A stretch of DNA of 64,000 nucleotides, from positions 124,001 through 188,000 of the forward strand of contig NZ_DOPX01000016.1 in NCBI RefSeq assembly GCF_003514505.1. Reading direction: 5' to 3'. Shown here in pieces: positions 1 through 8,455 of this stretch. The notes beneath the pieces were generated by a model. The model was given only the letters and a program-made list of their open reading frames with translations, did not search any database and had not been told where the DNA came from. Both the position numbers and the translations under genes were made by a program. The DNA comes from Proteiniclasticum sp. (GTDB lineage Bacteria; Bacillota; Clostridia; Clostridiales; Clostridiaceae). Numbering within the stretch: the first letter of the stretch is position 1; every line of letters starts with the position of its first letter.

Positions 1-35
1 AAAAGTGGAAACTTATGGGATAAAGGGAGAATTGT

Positions 36-1361
36 ATGGAGAAATATAAATTAGGGCTTGTGAGCCTCGGCTGCGACAAGAACCGGGTGGATTCAGAAAT
101 CATGCTGGGTATGCTGAAAAACACCTATGAGATCACCGAAGAGCCCAAGGAAGCGGACATCATCATAGTGAACACCTGTGGCTTTATTGAAAGCAGCAAG
201 CAGGAGTCCATTGACACCATCTTAGAGATGGCGGAGTATAAGAAGGATCATAACTGCAAGCTTCTCATGGCTACGGGGTGCCTCACCCAGCGCTATGGGG
301 AAGAGCTGTTAAAACTCATGCCGGAGCTGGATATCATTCTTGGGGTGAACAACTACGGCTTCCTGGACCAGTATGTGGAAAAATTCATCAAGACCCGTGA
401 GCGAATCATGGCAGTGGATTATCTCGATTCTGGGATCAATGAAGGAGAAAGAATCCTCACCACTGGATTTGGACAGACAGCCTATTTAAGAATTTCAGAA
501 GGCTGCAGCAATCACTGCACGTACTGCATCATTCCAAAGATTCGTGGAACCTATCGAAGCAGACCCATGGAGAAGATCCTGGAAGAAGCGAAGACCCTTG
601 CCAAAGGAGGCGTTCAGGAAGTCATCGTGGTGGCACAGGACACCACAAGATACGGAACGGATCTTTACGGGAAAAAGGCACTGCCGGAGCTTTTAAGAAA
701 GCTGAAGGAAATCGAAGGCATCAAGTGGATCCGTGTGCTGTACCTGTATCCGGAAGAGTTCACCGAGGAGCTCATTGAAGAGCTGAAGACCAATGAGAAG
801 GTAGTGAAGTATCTGGATCTTCCCATCCAGCACATCAGTGATGGTGTTCTGAAGAGAATGGCCAGAAGAACTAAAAAAGAGGATCTTCTTTCTCTCTTAA
901 GAACCCTGAGACATGAAATTCCGGATCTGGTGCTGAGAACGTCTCTCATCGTGGGATTCCCGGGAGAGACCGATGAGGAGTTTAAAGAGCTTTATGACTT
1001 TGTGGATGAGATTGAGTTTGACAAGCTGGGTGTATTCACCTATTCCAAAGAAGAAGGAACTGCAGCGGCACTCATGAAGGGGCAGATCCGTAAGGATGTC
1101 AAAGAACGCAGAAGAAACCTCATCATGGCAAGGCAACAGGAAGTCAGCAGAAGAATTCTGGAACGTAAAGTAGGCAAGACCTATGAGGTCCTTGTGGAGG
1201 GCATGGGAGAAGACGGCTATTATGGCAGAAGCTTCGAAATGGCACCGGAAGTGGATGGTATGATCATCATCGAAACGCAGAAGGACCTGATGGTAGGATC
1301 TTTTGTGGACGTGAAAATCATAGAGGCACTGGAGTATGACCTCGTGGGTGTCCTTATATAG
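36..1361 (+). CDS. rimO: Ribosomal protein S12 methylthiotransferase RimO
   Basis: Radical-SAM enzyme that adds a methylthio group to the conserved aspartate of ribosomal protein S12. The 441-residue protein has the full family layout: an N-terminal UPF0004 domain with cysteines at 13, 48 and 82 for one Fe-S cluster, the radical-SAM motif CSNHCTYC (Cys157, 161, 164) for the second, and a C-terminal TRAM-type RNA-binding region. The opening LGCDKNRVDSE is typical of RimO rather than of MiaB. A Shine-Dalgarno AAAGGGAGA lies just before the ATG. It is followed by a strong hairpin, so it is probably the last gene of a transcript that starts outside the window. Confidence 0.95.
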   Translation: MEKYKLGLVSLGCDKNRVDSEIMLGMLKNTYEITEEPKEADIIIVNTCGFIESSKQESIDTILEMAEYKKDHNCKLLMATGCLTQRYGEELLKLMPELDIILGVNNYGFLDQYVEKFIKTRERIMAVDYLDSGINEGERILTTGFGQTAYLRISEGCSNHCTYCIIPKIRGTYRSRPMEKILEEAKTLAKGGVQEVIVVAQDTTRYGTDLYGKKALPELLRKLKEIEGIKWIRVLYLYPEEFTEELIEELKTNEKVVKYLDLPIQHISDGVLKRMARRTKKEDLLSLLRTLRHEIPDLVLRTSLIVGFPGETDEEFKELYDFVDEIEFDKLGVFTYSKEEGTAAALMKGQIRKDVKERRRNLIMARQQEVSRRILERKVGKTYEVLVEGMGEDGYYGRSFEMAPEVDGMIIIETQKDLMVGSFVDVKIIEALEYDLVGVLI

Positions 1362-1410
1362 CTGCCTTTTTCAAGAAACAAATCATCAGTAAGTATAAAA
1401 TGAAAGCATA

Positions 1411-1442
1411 ACAAAAGGGATTTGCAGCAAATCCCTTTTGTG
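1411..1442. terminator. Hairpin after rimO
   Basis: A near-perfect inverted repeat (ACAAAAGGGATTTGC, one-base centre, GCAAATCCCTTTTGT) follows rimO. It lies between rimO (+) and a small gene on the minus strand, so it may serve both. The T-run is short. Confidence 0.7.
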
Positions 1443-1459
1443 TTATCCAGTATTATTTC

Positions 1460-1663
1460 TTATCTAAAAAACAGCTCCGTTACAACGCCTGCCAAACCCA
1501 CGAGGAAGCACATGATCCCGCCAAATTTGATGTTAATGTCATAGAGCTCTGATGGACCAGAGACTTTCTCTGATTTTCAGGACTCGGTGAGTCTCCAAAA
1601 CCAATCCGTCTTGAAAAACATTATTAATCCAAGTGACATGAGCATGACCGCTAAAACTATCAT
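1460..1663 (-). pseudogene. Small two-helix membrane protein (DUF6199-like) with in-frame TGA
   Basis: The minus strand reads as one continuous 68-codon frame from ATG at 1663 to TAA at 1460, broken only by a TGA at 1579-1577 (codon 29). Before it the protein is a hydrophobic helix ending WFWRLTES; after it comes KSEKVSGPSELYDINIKFGG and a second hydrophobic helix. From memory, small Bacillota proteins of the DUF6199 type carry LTE-x-WKS at this point, so the TGA stands where TGG (Trp) is expected. A GGGGG-type ribosome site precedes the ATG. It could be a recent nonsense mutation, a sequencing error or read-through; other genes in the window show no such TGA codons. Function of the family is unknown to me. 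Confidence 0.65.
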
Positions 1664-1824
1664 GGTTTTCCCCCTTTATTGCTTACCAGAATGATAAAAA
1701 AAGGATATCTTTATGTGGGTTCAAAGGCTTGTGTAAGGATACCCGTAATCTGACCTGTATACACACAGTATACTTGATATTGATGGAATATTCTTTATAA
1801 AGTAGATTTCCAATCATATAATAA

Positions 1825-1851
1825 AAGACCATGCATTTTTTGCATGGTCTT
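1825..1851 (-). terminator. Terminator of the Crp/Fnr gene
   Basis: Stem AAGACCATGCA with a five-base loop and TGCATGGTCTT, followed on the minus strand by TTTTATTAT. It lies just after the Crp/Fnr stop codon. Confidence 0.8.
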
Positions 1852-1868
1852 AGTTGATTAAAGGAAAG

Positions 1869-2588
1869 CTATTCCCGGTCCAGTATGGCTTTCAACCGTT
1901 CTTGGTCCAGAATGGTGATGTTTCTTTGTCCCTGAAGAGACAGGATCCCCTCATCCTGGAGAGCAGAAAGCTTACGGCTTAAAGTCTCCTGGGAAGTACC
2001 AATGATGCTGGCAAGAGTTCCTTTACTGAAAGGAAGTTTGAAAGCTTTCATGGAGAATTCATTGGAAAGATCCAGAAGATACTTGGCGATGCGCTGCTCC
2101 ACATCATAGAGCCCGATGGATTCTACGATATCCAGAATCTGCACATTTTTCTTAGCGTACTGCTCCAGAATCTTCAGCCCCATTTCCGGATGGGAGAGGA
2201 TGAGCTCTTTGATGTCCTGTCCCTTTAGGATGCAGAGATTGGTCCGTTTCATGGCTTCCGCTGTGTTCAAGATGGGCTGACTGTCAAAAAGAGCATGTTC
2301 ACCTAAAAAGCTTCCGGGTCCAAGAACGTGGAGAATCTGCTGTCTCCCCTGGCTGGACAGCTTATAGATCTTCACTTCTCCCATATTGATGATATAGAGA
2401 TTGTCCCCAGGGTCACCAGGAGAGAAGATGAGTTCTCCTTTATCAAAGGTTTTATGGACGGATTTACTCAAAATCAGTCTCTTTTGTTCAAAAGTAAGGG
2501 AGTCAAAAAGAGTAATCTGATCTACGCAGGAGACTCCATTTCTCTTGCAGCTGTCACAGCTGCACTTGCATCCAGTTTCTAGCAGCAT
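1869..2588 (-). CDS. Crp/Fnr family regulator with N-terminal cysteine cluster
   Basis: Transcription factor of 239 residues with an N-terminal cyclic-nucleotide-binding-type beta-roll (about residues 25-135), a dimer helix, and a C-terminal winged helix with the recognition-helix motif GTSQETLSRKLSAL. I chose the ATG at 2588 because AGGTG lies five bases before it; an upstream GTG at 2618 has no ribosome site. Five cysteines sit in the first 21 residues (7, 9, 11, 14, 21), which suggests an Fe-S or redox sensor like Fnr, although this is inference. Clostridial relatives often control anaerobic or nitrosative stress genes. It is monocistronic, with its own terminator. Confidence 0.85.
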   Translation of the reverse strand: MLLETGCKCSCDSCKRNGVSCVDQITLFDSLTFEQKRLILSKSVHKTFDKGELIFSPGDPGDNLYIINMGEVKIYKLSSQGRQQILHVLGPGSFLGEHALFDSQPILNTAEAMKRTNLCILKGQDIKELILSHPEMGLKILEQYAKKNVQILDIVESIGLYDVEQRIAKYLLDLSNEFSMKAFKLPFSKGTLASIIGTSQETLSRKLSALQDEGILSLQGQRNITILDQERLKAILDRE

Positions 2589-2626
2589 AGCTTCACCTGT
2601 CCTTTTGTCGATAATCACTACAGCTT

Positions 2627-2658
2627 AAAAAACAGGATACCATAAGCATCCTGTTTTT
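2627..2658 (-). terminator. Terminator of the 3094-2660 operon
   Basis: AAAACAGGAT and ATCCTGTTTT form a stem, followed on the minus strand by a run of six T. It separates the two small genes from the Crp/Fnr gene. Confidence 0.8.
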
Positions 2659-2659
2659 A

Positions 2660-2845
2660 CTATTCCAGTATACCTTCTTTTTTCAGCAGGGATTCCAGAT
2701 TGGATACTTTGTGAGACAGCATCCTGAATTTTTCTTTGATTTTTTCTTCTGCACTATCTTCTGTTAAAATGGCTTCCATTTCGCTTACATCAGTTAATGC
2801 TGCTTCGATGTCTTCGTTGATTGCATCCAGTATTTCTTTTTTCAT
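2660..2845 (-). CDS. Small acidic helical protein of unknown function
   Basis: A 61-residue protein, MKKEILDAINEDIEA at the start, rich in Glu and Lys and with a heptad-like pattern that suggests a short coiled coil. AGGTG lies before the ATG. It sits nine bases after the zinc-ribbon gene at 3094-2855 and shares its terminator, so the two are co-transcribed. I do not recognise the family. Its size, clear ribosome site and operon position support it as a real gene. Confidence 0.65.
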   Translation of the reverse strand: MKKEILDAINEDIEAALTDVSEMEAILTEDSAEEKIKEKFRMLSHKVSNLESLLKKEGILE

Positions 2846-2854
2846 TCTACACCT

Positions 2855-3094
2855 CTAGTTTAATTCTTCTTGCTGTTCCCCACTCATGGGATGTATGAAA
2901 GGAGCTCTGAAAGAGAATTCTCTTTCATGTCCACAGTCTTCACAGATACATAGGGTGATATTTTCGGGCTTTCCGCTGTCAAAGCGAAGACCCACCGATT
3001 CAGTGAGAAAGTTACCACCGCAGAGTTCGCAAGGGGTATTGTTGATGATGATATATTCACTTTCTACAAACTTCATGACTTCATTTAAATTCAC
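2855..3094 (-). CDS. Small CxxC zinc-ribbon protein
   Basis: A 79-residue protein with two CxxC pairs (CELCGG near residue 22 and CICEDCGH near residue 50), the pattern of a zinc ribbon. The start is GTG at 3094 with AGGGAGG seven bases upstream. Similar small proteins are scattered in Clostridia without assigned function. It is the first gene of a two-gene operon with the helical protein that follows. Metal binding is inferred from the cysteine pairs only. Confidence 0.7.
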   Translation of the reverse strand: MNLNEVMKFVESEYIIINNTPCELCGGNFLTESVGLRFDSGKPENITLCICEDCGHEREFSFRAPFIHPMSGEQQEELN

Positions 3095-3406
3095 ACGAGT
3101 TCCTCCCTTAGGAATAATTCTTCCCTATGTTAGCACTAAGATGCATTTTATGCAATAAAGATTATGGGGCTAAGGAAAAAAGATTTTCAAGTGGGTAGAG
3201 AAATTATGCTCCTTCCCCTATAATAGATAATATACTGAAAATTAGACCAATGGGAAATTTCAAACAGTTTTAAGGTGTCTGGAAAAGTTCTCCCATGAGG
3301 GTTTTGGAATGAACATGAAGATTTGAATCTGGACCTTCAAGAAGTTCATGCAGAAGACACCAGATAAATACTGGGCTAATTTTTATCCATGGAGGTGAGG
3401 GAGCGG
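3095..3406. other. Intergenic region between divergent genes
   Basis: This stretch separates the minus-strand small-protein operon from the plus-strand HNH gene and should hold promoters for both. I see no open frame, structured RNA or strong repeat in it. Confidence 0.5.
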
Positions 3407-4162
3407 TTGGAAAAAACAGTACATTCTTTTGAGATCATCAATGAAAACATCATCATTAAAAGAATAGACAAGTCTCTTCTTACCTATGGAGAAATCCGCA
3501 TTCCCAATTATCTTCGGGACTTTTTTCATTTTCATGAGATGGAGAAGCATGACCGGTGGGATATTGAAATCACCTATCATCATTCCCTTTACTATGGAGT
3601 GCTGTATCTGGATGACTACAAGAGACTCCGAGGGAAGCTCCGGTGGGGCAAAGAGCTTACAAGAGAGCTGAGAAACACCGCATCAAAATATATTTATGAA
3701 AGCTACGGGTATGACATCCGGGAAGAAAATGCACCGCTTCTCCGTTTGGAGAAGGTGGACAGGCTCACCTTCCGAGCCGATGTGATATTTCCAGAGGAAG
3801 TGGAGAAGGATGCCAAGGAGTATATGCTCCATGAGGATAAATTCATCTATGGAGTGAAGGCCCGCTATGAGCTGGATCCAGACGTCCGGCTAAAGGTTCT
3901 CAAAATCCATGGGGTCAGCTGTGGCATCTGCGGTTTTAACTTTGAACACATCTATGGAGATGTGGCAAAGGGCTACATCCAGATCCACCAGATCGGCAGT
4001 GAAGGCAAGAGTTTGGAGGAGCTGGATCTGGAGAAAGATTTTATCCCCGTCTGTGATAATTGTCATGGTATTCTTCACAGAAGCAAAGAAGTGGATCTGT
4101 CCGTGAAAGAGCTGCAGCAGATCATCAAGATTCAGTCAGAACTTCATAAACTGGATAAGTAG
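3407..4162 (+). CDS. HNH-type protein with altered active-site residue
   Basis: The C-terminal part (residues about 160-230) is an HNH fold: zinc-finger pairs CGIC (Cys172, 175) and CDNC (Cys216, 219) with His220 and His224. The expected His-His of the first strand reads His194-Gln195 (motif IQIHQI), so the residue that acts as general base in HNH nucleases such as colicin E9 is replaced. The N-terminal 150 residues match nothing I know. I chose TTG at 3407 because GGAGGTGA stands nine bases before it; the in-frame ATG at 3389 has no ribosome site. It could be a weak nuclease, a nickase or a non-catalytic DNA-binding protein. It is monocistronic. Confidence 0.7.
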   Translation: MEKTVHSFEIINENIIIKRIDKSLLTYGEIRIPNYLRDFFHFHEMEKHDRWDIEITYHHSLYYGVLYLDDYKRLRGKLRWGKELTRELRNTASKYIYESYGYDIREENAPLLRLEKVDRLTFRADVIFPEEVEKDAKEYMLHEDKFIYGVKARYELDPDVRLKVLKIHGVSCGICGFNFEHIYGDVAKGYIQIHQIGSEGKSLEELDLEKDFIPVCDNCHGILHRSKEVDLSVKELQQIIKIQSELHKLDK

Positions 4163-4163
4163 A

Positions 4164-4195
4164 AAGTCTATCACATTGTATGGGTAGACTTTTTT
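4164..4195 (+). terminator. Terminator after the HNH gene
   Basis: AAGTCTA and TAGACTT form a short stem with a loop of about 14 bases, followed by TTTTCTTTT. Confidence 0.6.
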
Positions 4196-4345
4196 CTTTT
4201 ATCAGATTATCGATGAATGTAAAGGATTTCTTATAAAGTAATCAATTTTACGGGGAGGGTTTTCTAACTGATTCCCCTCTGTTATAATTGAGTATACGGA
4301 CAAATAAAACTATTTGTAAATACACGAAGTACACAGGAGGTCGAA

Positions 4346-5533
4346 ATGAGTAAAGCGTTAGAAAAGTTCCTATCAGAGAACCTGGACGATCTGAAGAGCA
4401 AAGGACTGTATAATGAGATTGATATTCTGGAAGGGGCCAATGGACCCAAGATAAAGATTAGAGGAAGAGAACTGATTAATCTTTCTTCCAACAACTATCT
4501 TGGACTGGCAAACGATGAGCGTTTGAAGAAGGCGGCTAAAGAGGCTACAGACAGATATGGCGTAGGTGCAGGTGCGGTAAGAACCATCAATGGTACCATG
4601 GACATTCATGATGAGCTGGAAAAGACCCTTGCAAGATTTAAAGGAACGGAAGCGGCCATTGCCTTCCAATCTGGGTTCAACTGCAATATGGGGGCAATCT
4701 CTGCGGTGATGACAAGGAAGGATGCCATCTTATCTGACGAACTCAACCATGCGTCCATCATAGATGGCTGCAGACTATCCGGTGCAAAGATCATCCGTGT
4801 GAAGCATCAGGATATGGAAGATCTCCGTGCGAAAGCAAAGGAAGCCATTGCTTCCGGACTTTATGAGAAAATCATGTACATCAGTGATGGCGTCTTCTCC
4901 ATGGATGGGGATGTGGCAAACATCGATGGCATTGTAGAAGTATGCAAGGAGCTGGATATCATTTCCTATATCGATGATGCTCATGGATCAGGCGTCATGG
5001 GAAAAGGTGCTGGTACAGTGAAGCATTTCGGTCATGCCAAGAACATTGATTTCCAGATGGGGACACTGTCCAAAGCCATTGGCGTCGTCGGGGGATATGT
5101 GGCAGGAACCAAGGATCTCATTGACTGGCTGAAGGTTCGTGCAAGACCTTTCCTGTTCTCCACATCTCTCACCCCAGCCAATGCGGCAGCTTGTATTGAA
5201 GCCATCCGGATCATGGAAGAAGATCCAAGCCTTCATCAGAAGCTTTGGGAAAACGGAGATTTTCTGAAGAAAGAACTGAAGAATCTGGGCTTCAACATTG
5301 GAGAGTCTGCGACTCCAATCACACCTGTAATCATTGGAGATGAGACACTGACACAGAAGTTCTCCAGAAGACTCATCGAAGAAGGGGTTTATGCCAAATC
5401 CATCGTCTTCCCAACCGTGCCCATGGGTACCGGTAGAGTGAGAAATATGCCAACAGCCCAGCATACCAAAGAAATGCTTCTGGAAGCAGTGAGAATCTAT
5501 GAAAAAATTGGAAAAGAATTAGGCGTAATATAA
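4346..5533 (+). CDS. kbl: Glycine C-acetyltransferase (2-amino-3-ketobutyrate CoA ligase)
   Basis: PLP enzyme of the alpha-oxoamine synthase family, 395 residues, which splits 2-amino-3-oxobutyrate with CoA into glycine and acetyl-CoA. The PLP lysine is Lys243 in GTLSKAIG, and the cofactor aspartate lies in DDAHGSG (about 210-216). AGGAGGTCGAA precedes the ATG. The next gene, 12 bases on, encodes an SDR-type threonine 3-dehydrogenase that makes its substrate. This neighbour separates it from the closely related BioF and HemA enzymes. The pair turns L-threonine into glycine and acetyl-CoA, a useful route for an amino-acid fermenter. Confidence 0.93.
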   Translation: MSKALEKFLSENLDDLKSKGLYNEIDILEGANGPKIKIRGRELINLSSNNYLGLANDERLKKAAKEATDRYGVGAGAVRTINGTMDIHDELEKTLARFKGTEAAIAFQSGFNCNMGAISAVMTRKDAILSDELNHASIIDGCRLSGAKIIRVKHQDMEDLRAKAKEAIASGLYEKIMYISDGVFSMDGDVANIDGIVEVCKELDIISYIDDAHGSGVMGKGAGTVKHFGHAKNIDFQMGTLSKAIGVVGGYVAGTKDLIDWLKVRARPFLFSTSLTPANAAACIEAIRIMEEDPSLHQKLWENGDFLKKELKNLGFNIGESATPITPVIIGDETLTQKFSRRLIEEGVYAKSIVFPTVPMGTGRVRNMPTAQHTKEMLLEAVRIYEKIGKELGVI

Positions 5534-5545
5534 GGGAGAGCTACT

Positions 5546-6508
5546 ATGAAAAAAATACTCATCACAGGTGCCATGGGCCAGCTGGGATCAGAACTGACCA
5601 CTGTTTTAAGAGATCATTACGGAGCAAACAACGTCATTGGTACAGACATCAGAAGACCTGAAGAGGGTTCACCATTACTGGAAGGTCCATACGAGCTGCT
5701 TGATGTTCTGGATGGACAGAAAATGGCGGAAATTGTGAAGAATGAAAAGGTGGATACCATCATCCATCTGGCAGCTCTTCTTTCTGCCACTGCAGAAAGA
5801 AATCCAAAGTTTGCCTGGGACATCAATATGGGTGGTCTGGTGAATGCGCTGGAAGTAGCAAGGGAGAACAATACGAGCTTTTTCACACCAAGTTCCATTG
5901 GAGCTTTTGGACCAAGCACACCAAAGAAGGATACACCTCAGGATACCATTCAGAGACCAACCACCATTTATGGTGTGACAAAGGTGGCAGGAGAACTCCT
6001 TTGTGATTATTATTTCCAGAAGTTCGGGGTGGACACGAGAGGGGTAAGATTCCCGGGACTCATCGGTTATGTGACACCACCAGGAGGCGGAACCACAGAT
6101 TACGCAGTGGACATCTATTACGATGCACTGAAGAAAGGTTCTTATGAATCCTACATAGACAAAGGAACCTTCATGGATATGATGTACATGCCCGACGCGC
6201 TCAATGCCATCATCCAGCTCATGGAAGCAGATCCTAAGAAGCTGATTCACAGAAACGCATTCAACATCTCCGCCATGTCCTTTGATCCGGAGATGATTGC
6301 AGCGGAAATCAAAAAACACATTACTGAATTCACCATGACCTATCAGGTGGATCCAGTAAGACAAGGCATCGCAAACAATTGGCCGGACAACATTGACTTC
6401 ACAGCTGCCATAGAAGAATGGGGCTTCAAGACAGAGTATGACTTGGCAGCCATGACCAAGGATATGCTGGAAAAGCTTCGTATCAAGCTTAATATCAAGG
6501 ACAGGTAA
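5546..6508 (+). CDS. tdh: L-threonine 3-dehydrogenase, SDR/epimerase type
   Basis: NAD-dependent enzyme of the extended SDR superfamily, 320 residues. The Rossmann motif GAMGQLG is at 8-14 and the catalytic pair is Tyr142-xxx-Lys146 in IYGVTK, with serines at 116-117 upstream. The motifs RFPGLIGY and PPGGGTTDYA are typical of the epimerase-like threonine dehydrogenases, not of the zinc-dependent enzyme of E. coli. It oxidises L-threonine to 2-amino-3-oxobutyrate, which Kbl then cleaves. It lies 12 bases after kbl and 24 bases before the ACT gene, in one operon. Confidence 0.9.
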   Translation: MKKILITGAMGQLGSELTTVLRDHYGANNVIGTDIRRPEEGSPLLEGPYELLDVLDGQKMAEIVKNEKVDTIIHLAALLSATAERNPKFAWDINMGGLVNALEVARENNTSFFTPSSIGAFGPSTPKKDTPQDTIQRPTTIYGVTKVAGELLCDYYFQKFGVDTRGVRFPGLIGYVTPPGGGTTDYAVDIYYDALKKGSYESYIDKGTFMDMMYMPDALNAIIQLMEADPKKLIHRNAFNISAMSFDPEMIAAEIKKHITEFTMTYQVDPVRQGIANNWPDNIDFTAAIEEWGFKTEYDLAAMTKDMLEKLRIKLNIKDR

Positions 6509-6532
6509 GGGAACATGAAAGAAGGTGAATTT

Positions 6533-6970
6533 ATGGGCGATGAGCTCTATGTAGTCAACAGCAGAATCCTGCCGGAGATTTTCACAAAGGTACTGGAAGT
6601 GAAGACATTGATTCACACCGGAAAAGTGAAAGACATCAGTGAAGGTGTAAAGGCAGTAGGTATTTCTAGAAGTGCGTACTATAAATATAAAGATCATGTC
6701 TTTCTTCTTTCAGAAGGAAGCAAGGGAAGAAAAGCGACATTTTCATTCCTGATCAGCCACGAGGCGGGCGTTCTCTCCAAGATTCTGGAGACCCTCCGTC
6801 AGTTCAATGCGAATATCATCACCATCAACCAGGATATTCCGATCAATAATGCGGCAAGCATGAATCTCACCATCGATACTCAGGAGATGAACATTGGTGT
6901 GAAAGAGCTTCTGGACATTTTTGAGAAAGAAGAGTATATCATCACTGTCCAGCTGGTGGCAGTGGAATAA
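6533..6970 (+). CDS. ACT domain protein (UPF0735/PheB type)
   Basis: A 145-residue protein: an N-terminal helical part with a helix-turn-helix-like stretch GISRSAYYKYKDHVF (about 43-57) and a C-terminal ACT domain, the fold that binds amino acids. I chose the ATG at 6533, preceded by AAGGTGA, because family members begin a few residues before the RILPE motif; an ATG at 6515 is possible. It closes the kbl-tdh operon, so it may sense threonine or glycine and regulate the pathway. In other bacteria the family is found near chorismate or homoserine genes, and its role is not firmly known. Confidence 0.82.
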   Translation: MGDELYVVNSRILPEIFTKVLEVKTLIHTGKVKDISEGVKAVGISRSAYYKYKDHVFLLSEGSKGRKATFSFLISHEAGVLSKILETLRQFNANIITINQDIPINNAASMNLTIDTQEMNIGVKELLDIFEKEEYIITVQLVAVE

Positions 6971-6979
6971 ACACACTAA

Positions 6980-7003
6980 AAAAGAGCACGAGGGTGCTCT
7001 TTT
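6980..7003. terminator. Bidirectional terminator between convergent genes
   Basis: AAAAGAGCAC and GTGCTCTTTT with a four-base loop, T-rich on both sides. It ends the kbl operon (+) and the gene at 7532-7062 (-). Confidence 0.85.
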
Positions 7004-7061
7004 TTGTTGTGTTTTTTCAGTTGTTCTATATGAGGCTACAGAATGACGACGGGGGTAAGGG

Positions 7062-7532
7062 TTAGAATCCGGCTTCATAGTAGTACCAATGGTCTGCAAT
7101 TCTCTCTGTGTACTCATAGTTGTCACCATTCTTCTCTTCCCATCTCCACCCGTTCTTTTCCTTGGTAAAGTTTGAGGCAGTGCCCTCATAGCCCACAGGT
7201 TGATCCTCACTGGTGTAGTAAAATCCAGCATATCTGCCACCAGGTGCGATGCCTGCACCTTTGCAGAAATACTCTATGATAAGACTTTCCCCATCATTTT
7301 TCCAGTACCTTAATTTCTGTACACCTTCAAGCTCAAGAATTCTCTCATAGTCCTCGCTTTCAATACTATCATTGAGGAAATCAAGATGATCTAGAACTAG
7401 TTCTTTCGTGTTCTTCTGGTCCTGGTATCGGCCATAGGAACCAGCAAGAGAAAGAAGGAGAACGAAAGCCAATAGGATGCCTGCAGCTGCAGCAAGCTTT
7501 TTCAACAGTTTACTGAGTAAGTTATTTTTCAC
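7062..7532 (-). CDS. Membrane-anchored protein of unknown function
   Basis: A 156-residue protein with a basic N-terminus, one hydrophobic segment (about residues 13-33, rich in Leu and Ala) and an exposed region with many aromatic residues, including a C-terminal EKNGWRWEEKNGD stretch. It is probably anchored outside the cell by this single helix. I chose GTG at 7532 because GAGGAGAGGTG lies just before it; the longer frame to 7583 has no ribosome site. I do not recognise the family. Confidence 0.65.
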   Translation of the reverse strand: MKNNLLSKLLKKLAAAAGILLAFVLLLSLAGSYGRYQDQKNTKELVLDHLDFLNDSIESEDYERILELEGVQKLRYWKNDGESLIIEYFCKGAGIAPGGRYAGFYYTSEDQPVGYEGTASNFTKEKNGWRWEEKNGDNYEYTERIADHWYYYEAGF

Positions 7533-7674
7533 GGAACACCTCTCCTCTATGACAATATAGTTTTGAAGATGGATAGTATACAAGATTTAATAGTATTATC
7601 AAAAAGAGTATAACATATAGGGGGGGATATCCACTGATGAAAATCTGAAGACTTCATGAAAGATTGATAAAATA

Positions 7675-7703
7675 AAAAAGCAGTTCAAAAAATGAACTGC
7701 CTT
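7675..7703 (-). terminator. Terminator of folT
   Basis: AAGGCAGTTC and GAACTGCTTT on the minus strand, with an AT loop and a following run of T. Confidence 0.8.
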
Positions 7704-7738
7704 AGAAATCGTCATTGGGTAAGTGGTGTGTTCGGGAG

Positions 7739-8287
7739 CTAACTGATCTTGAAGCGATGCCTTAGATCCTCCATGACCTTTAAAATCATGAAAAGAAGCG
7801 CAGTGTCGATGGGGAACAAAAGAACGTTTTTCAGGACACGTGCACCGAGAAGCACAATGAAAGCATCTCCATACATCATGCTGAGCCAAAGAGTTGTGAG
7901 TCCCAGGTTGATGACAAGGGTCACCAGTAAGGAACTGAGAATGACGTTCAGAAGCGTTACCTTTCTTTTGTAGAAAAAGAATCCATAGAAAACACCGATG
8001 AGAATGGCGTTCAGGGTAAATCCTGGGAAGAAGAACCCATTTGGTCTTACGATGAATCCCAATAGATCGCTGACAAAACCAATGACAGCGCCTACAAATG
8101 GTCCAAAGAGCATTCCCCCGGCGGCTATGGGCAGCGAGGCGAAACTGATCTGCAGGGTCGGACCCAGTGGGACTTTAAAGAAAGATAAGACGACGCTGAT
8201 GGCGATGAGGACTCCACCGATGGTAACCACGGAGGTTTTTCTCATCTCCTGTGCGGACAACTTGACTGTGTGCATCATTTTTTCCAA
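7739..8287 (-). CDS. folT: Folate ECF transporter S component (FolT-like)
   Basis: Integral membrane substrate-binding subunit of an energy-coupling-factor vitamin importer, about 182 residues with roughly six hydrophobic helices. The motif pattern with FASLPIAAGGMLFGPFVGAV and a following GFVSDLLGFI is typical of S components. The assignment to folate rests mainly on the THF riboswitch in its leader. The start is probably TTG at 8287, with GGGAGG eight bases upstream; ATG at 8278 is the alternative. The shared energising subunits (EcfT and the two ATPases) are not in this window, as expected for group II ECF systems. Confidence 0.85.
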   Translation of the reverse strand: MEKMMHTVKLSAQEMRKTSVVTIGGVLIAISVVLSFFKVPLGPTLQISFASLPIAAGGMLFGPFVGAVIGFVSDLLGFIVRPNGFFFPGFTLNAILIGVFYGFFFYKRKVTLLNVILSSLLVTLVINLGLTTLWLSMMYGDAFIVLLGARVLKNVLLFPIDTALLFMILKVMEDLRHRFKIS

Positions 8288-8344
8288 AAAAATGACCTCC
8301 CTTATTATTGGTGATTCACCACATAAAGAGAAGACTCCTTGTGT

Positions 8345-8448
8345 GGCAACGGAATGCGGATGATGTACCGTAAACTTGTAAAGCAGTTTTTCGTCCAGTG
8401 GCAACTTCCCGTCCATCTGGCACTTAACGCACATCAACCTACTTTGCC
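8345..8448 (-). promoter_or_regulatory. Tetrahydrofolate (THF) riboswitch
   Basis: The minus-strand leader of folT holds the conserved THF riboswitch pieces in order: GTAGG, GATGTGCGTTAAGTG, GACGGGAAGTTGCC, CGAA, and CGGTACATCATCCGCATTCC. An outer stem GGCAA/TTGCC closes it (8448-8444 with 8349-8345). Tetrahydrofolate binding is expected to lower expression of the folate importer. The expression platform lies between 8344 and the start; small hairpins near the GGGAGG site suggest control of translation, but this is inference. Confidence 0.88.
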
Positions 8449-8455
8449 TACTTTC

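Noticed and set aside
5675..6697. 340-codon frame opposite tdh
   Set aside because: Long but fully antisense to a well-supported gene, rich in Cys and His as expected for a shadow frame.
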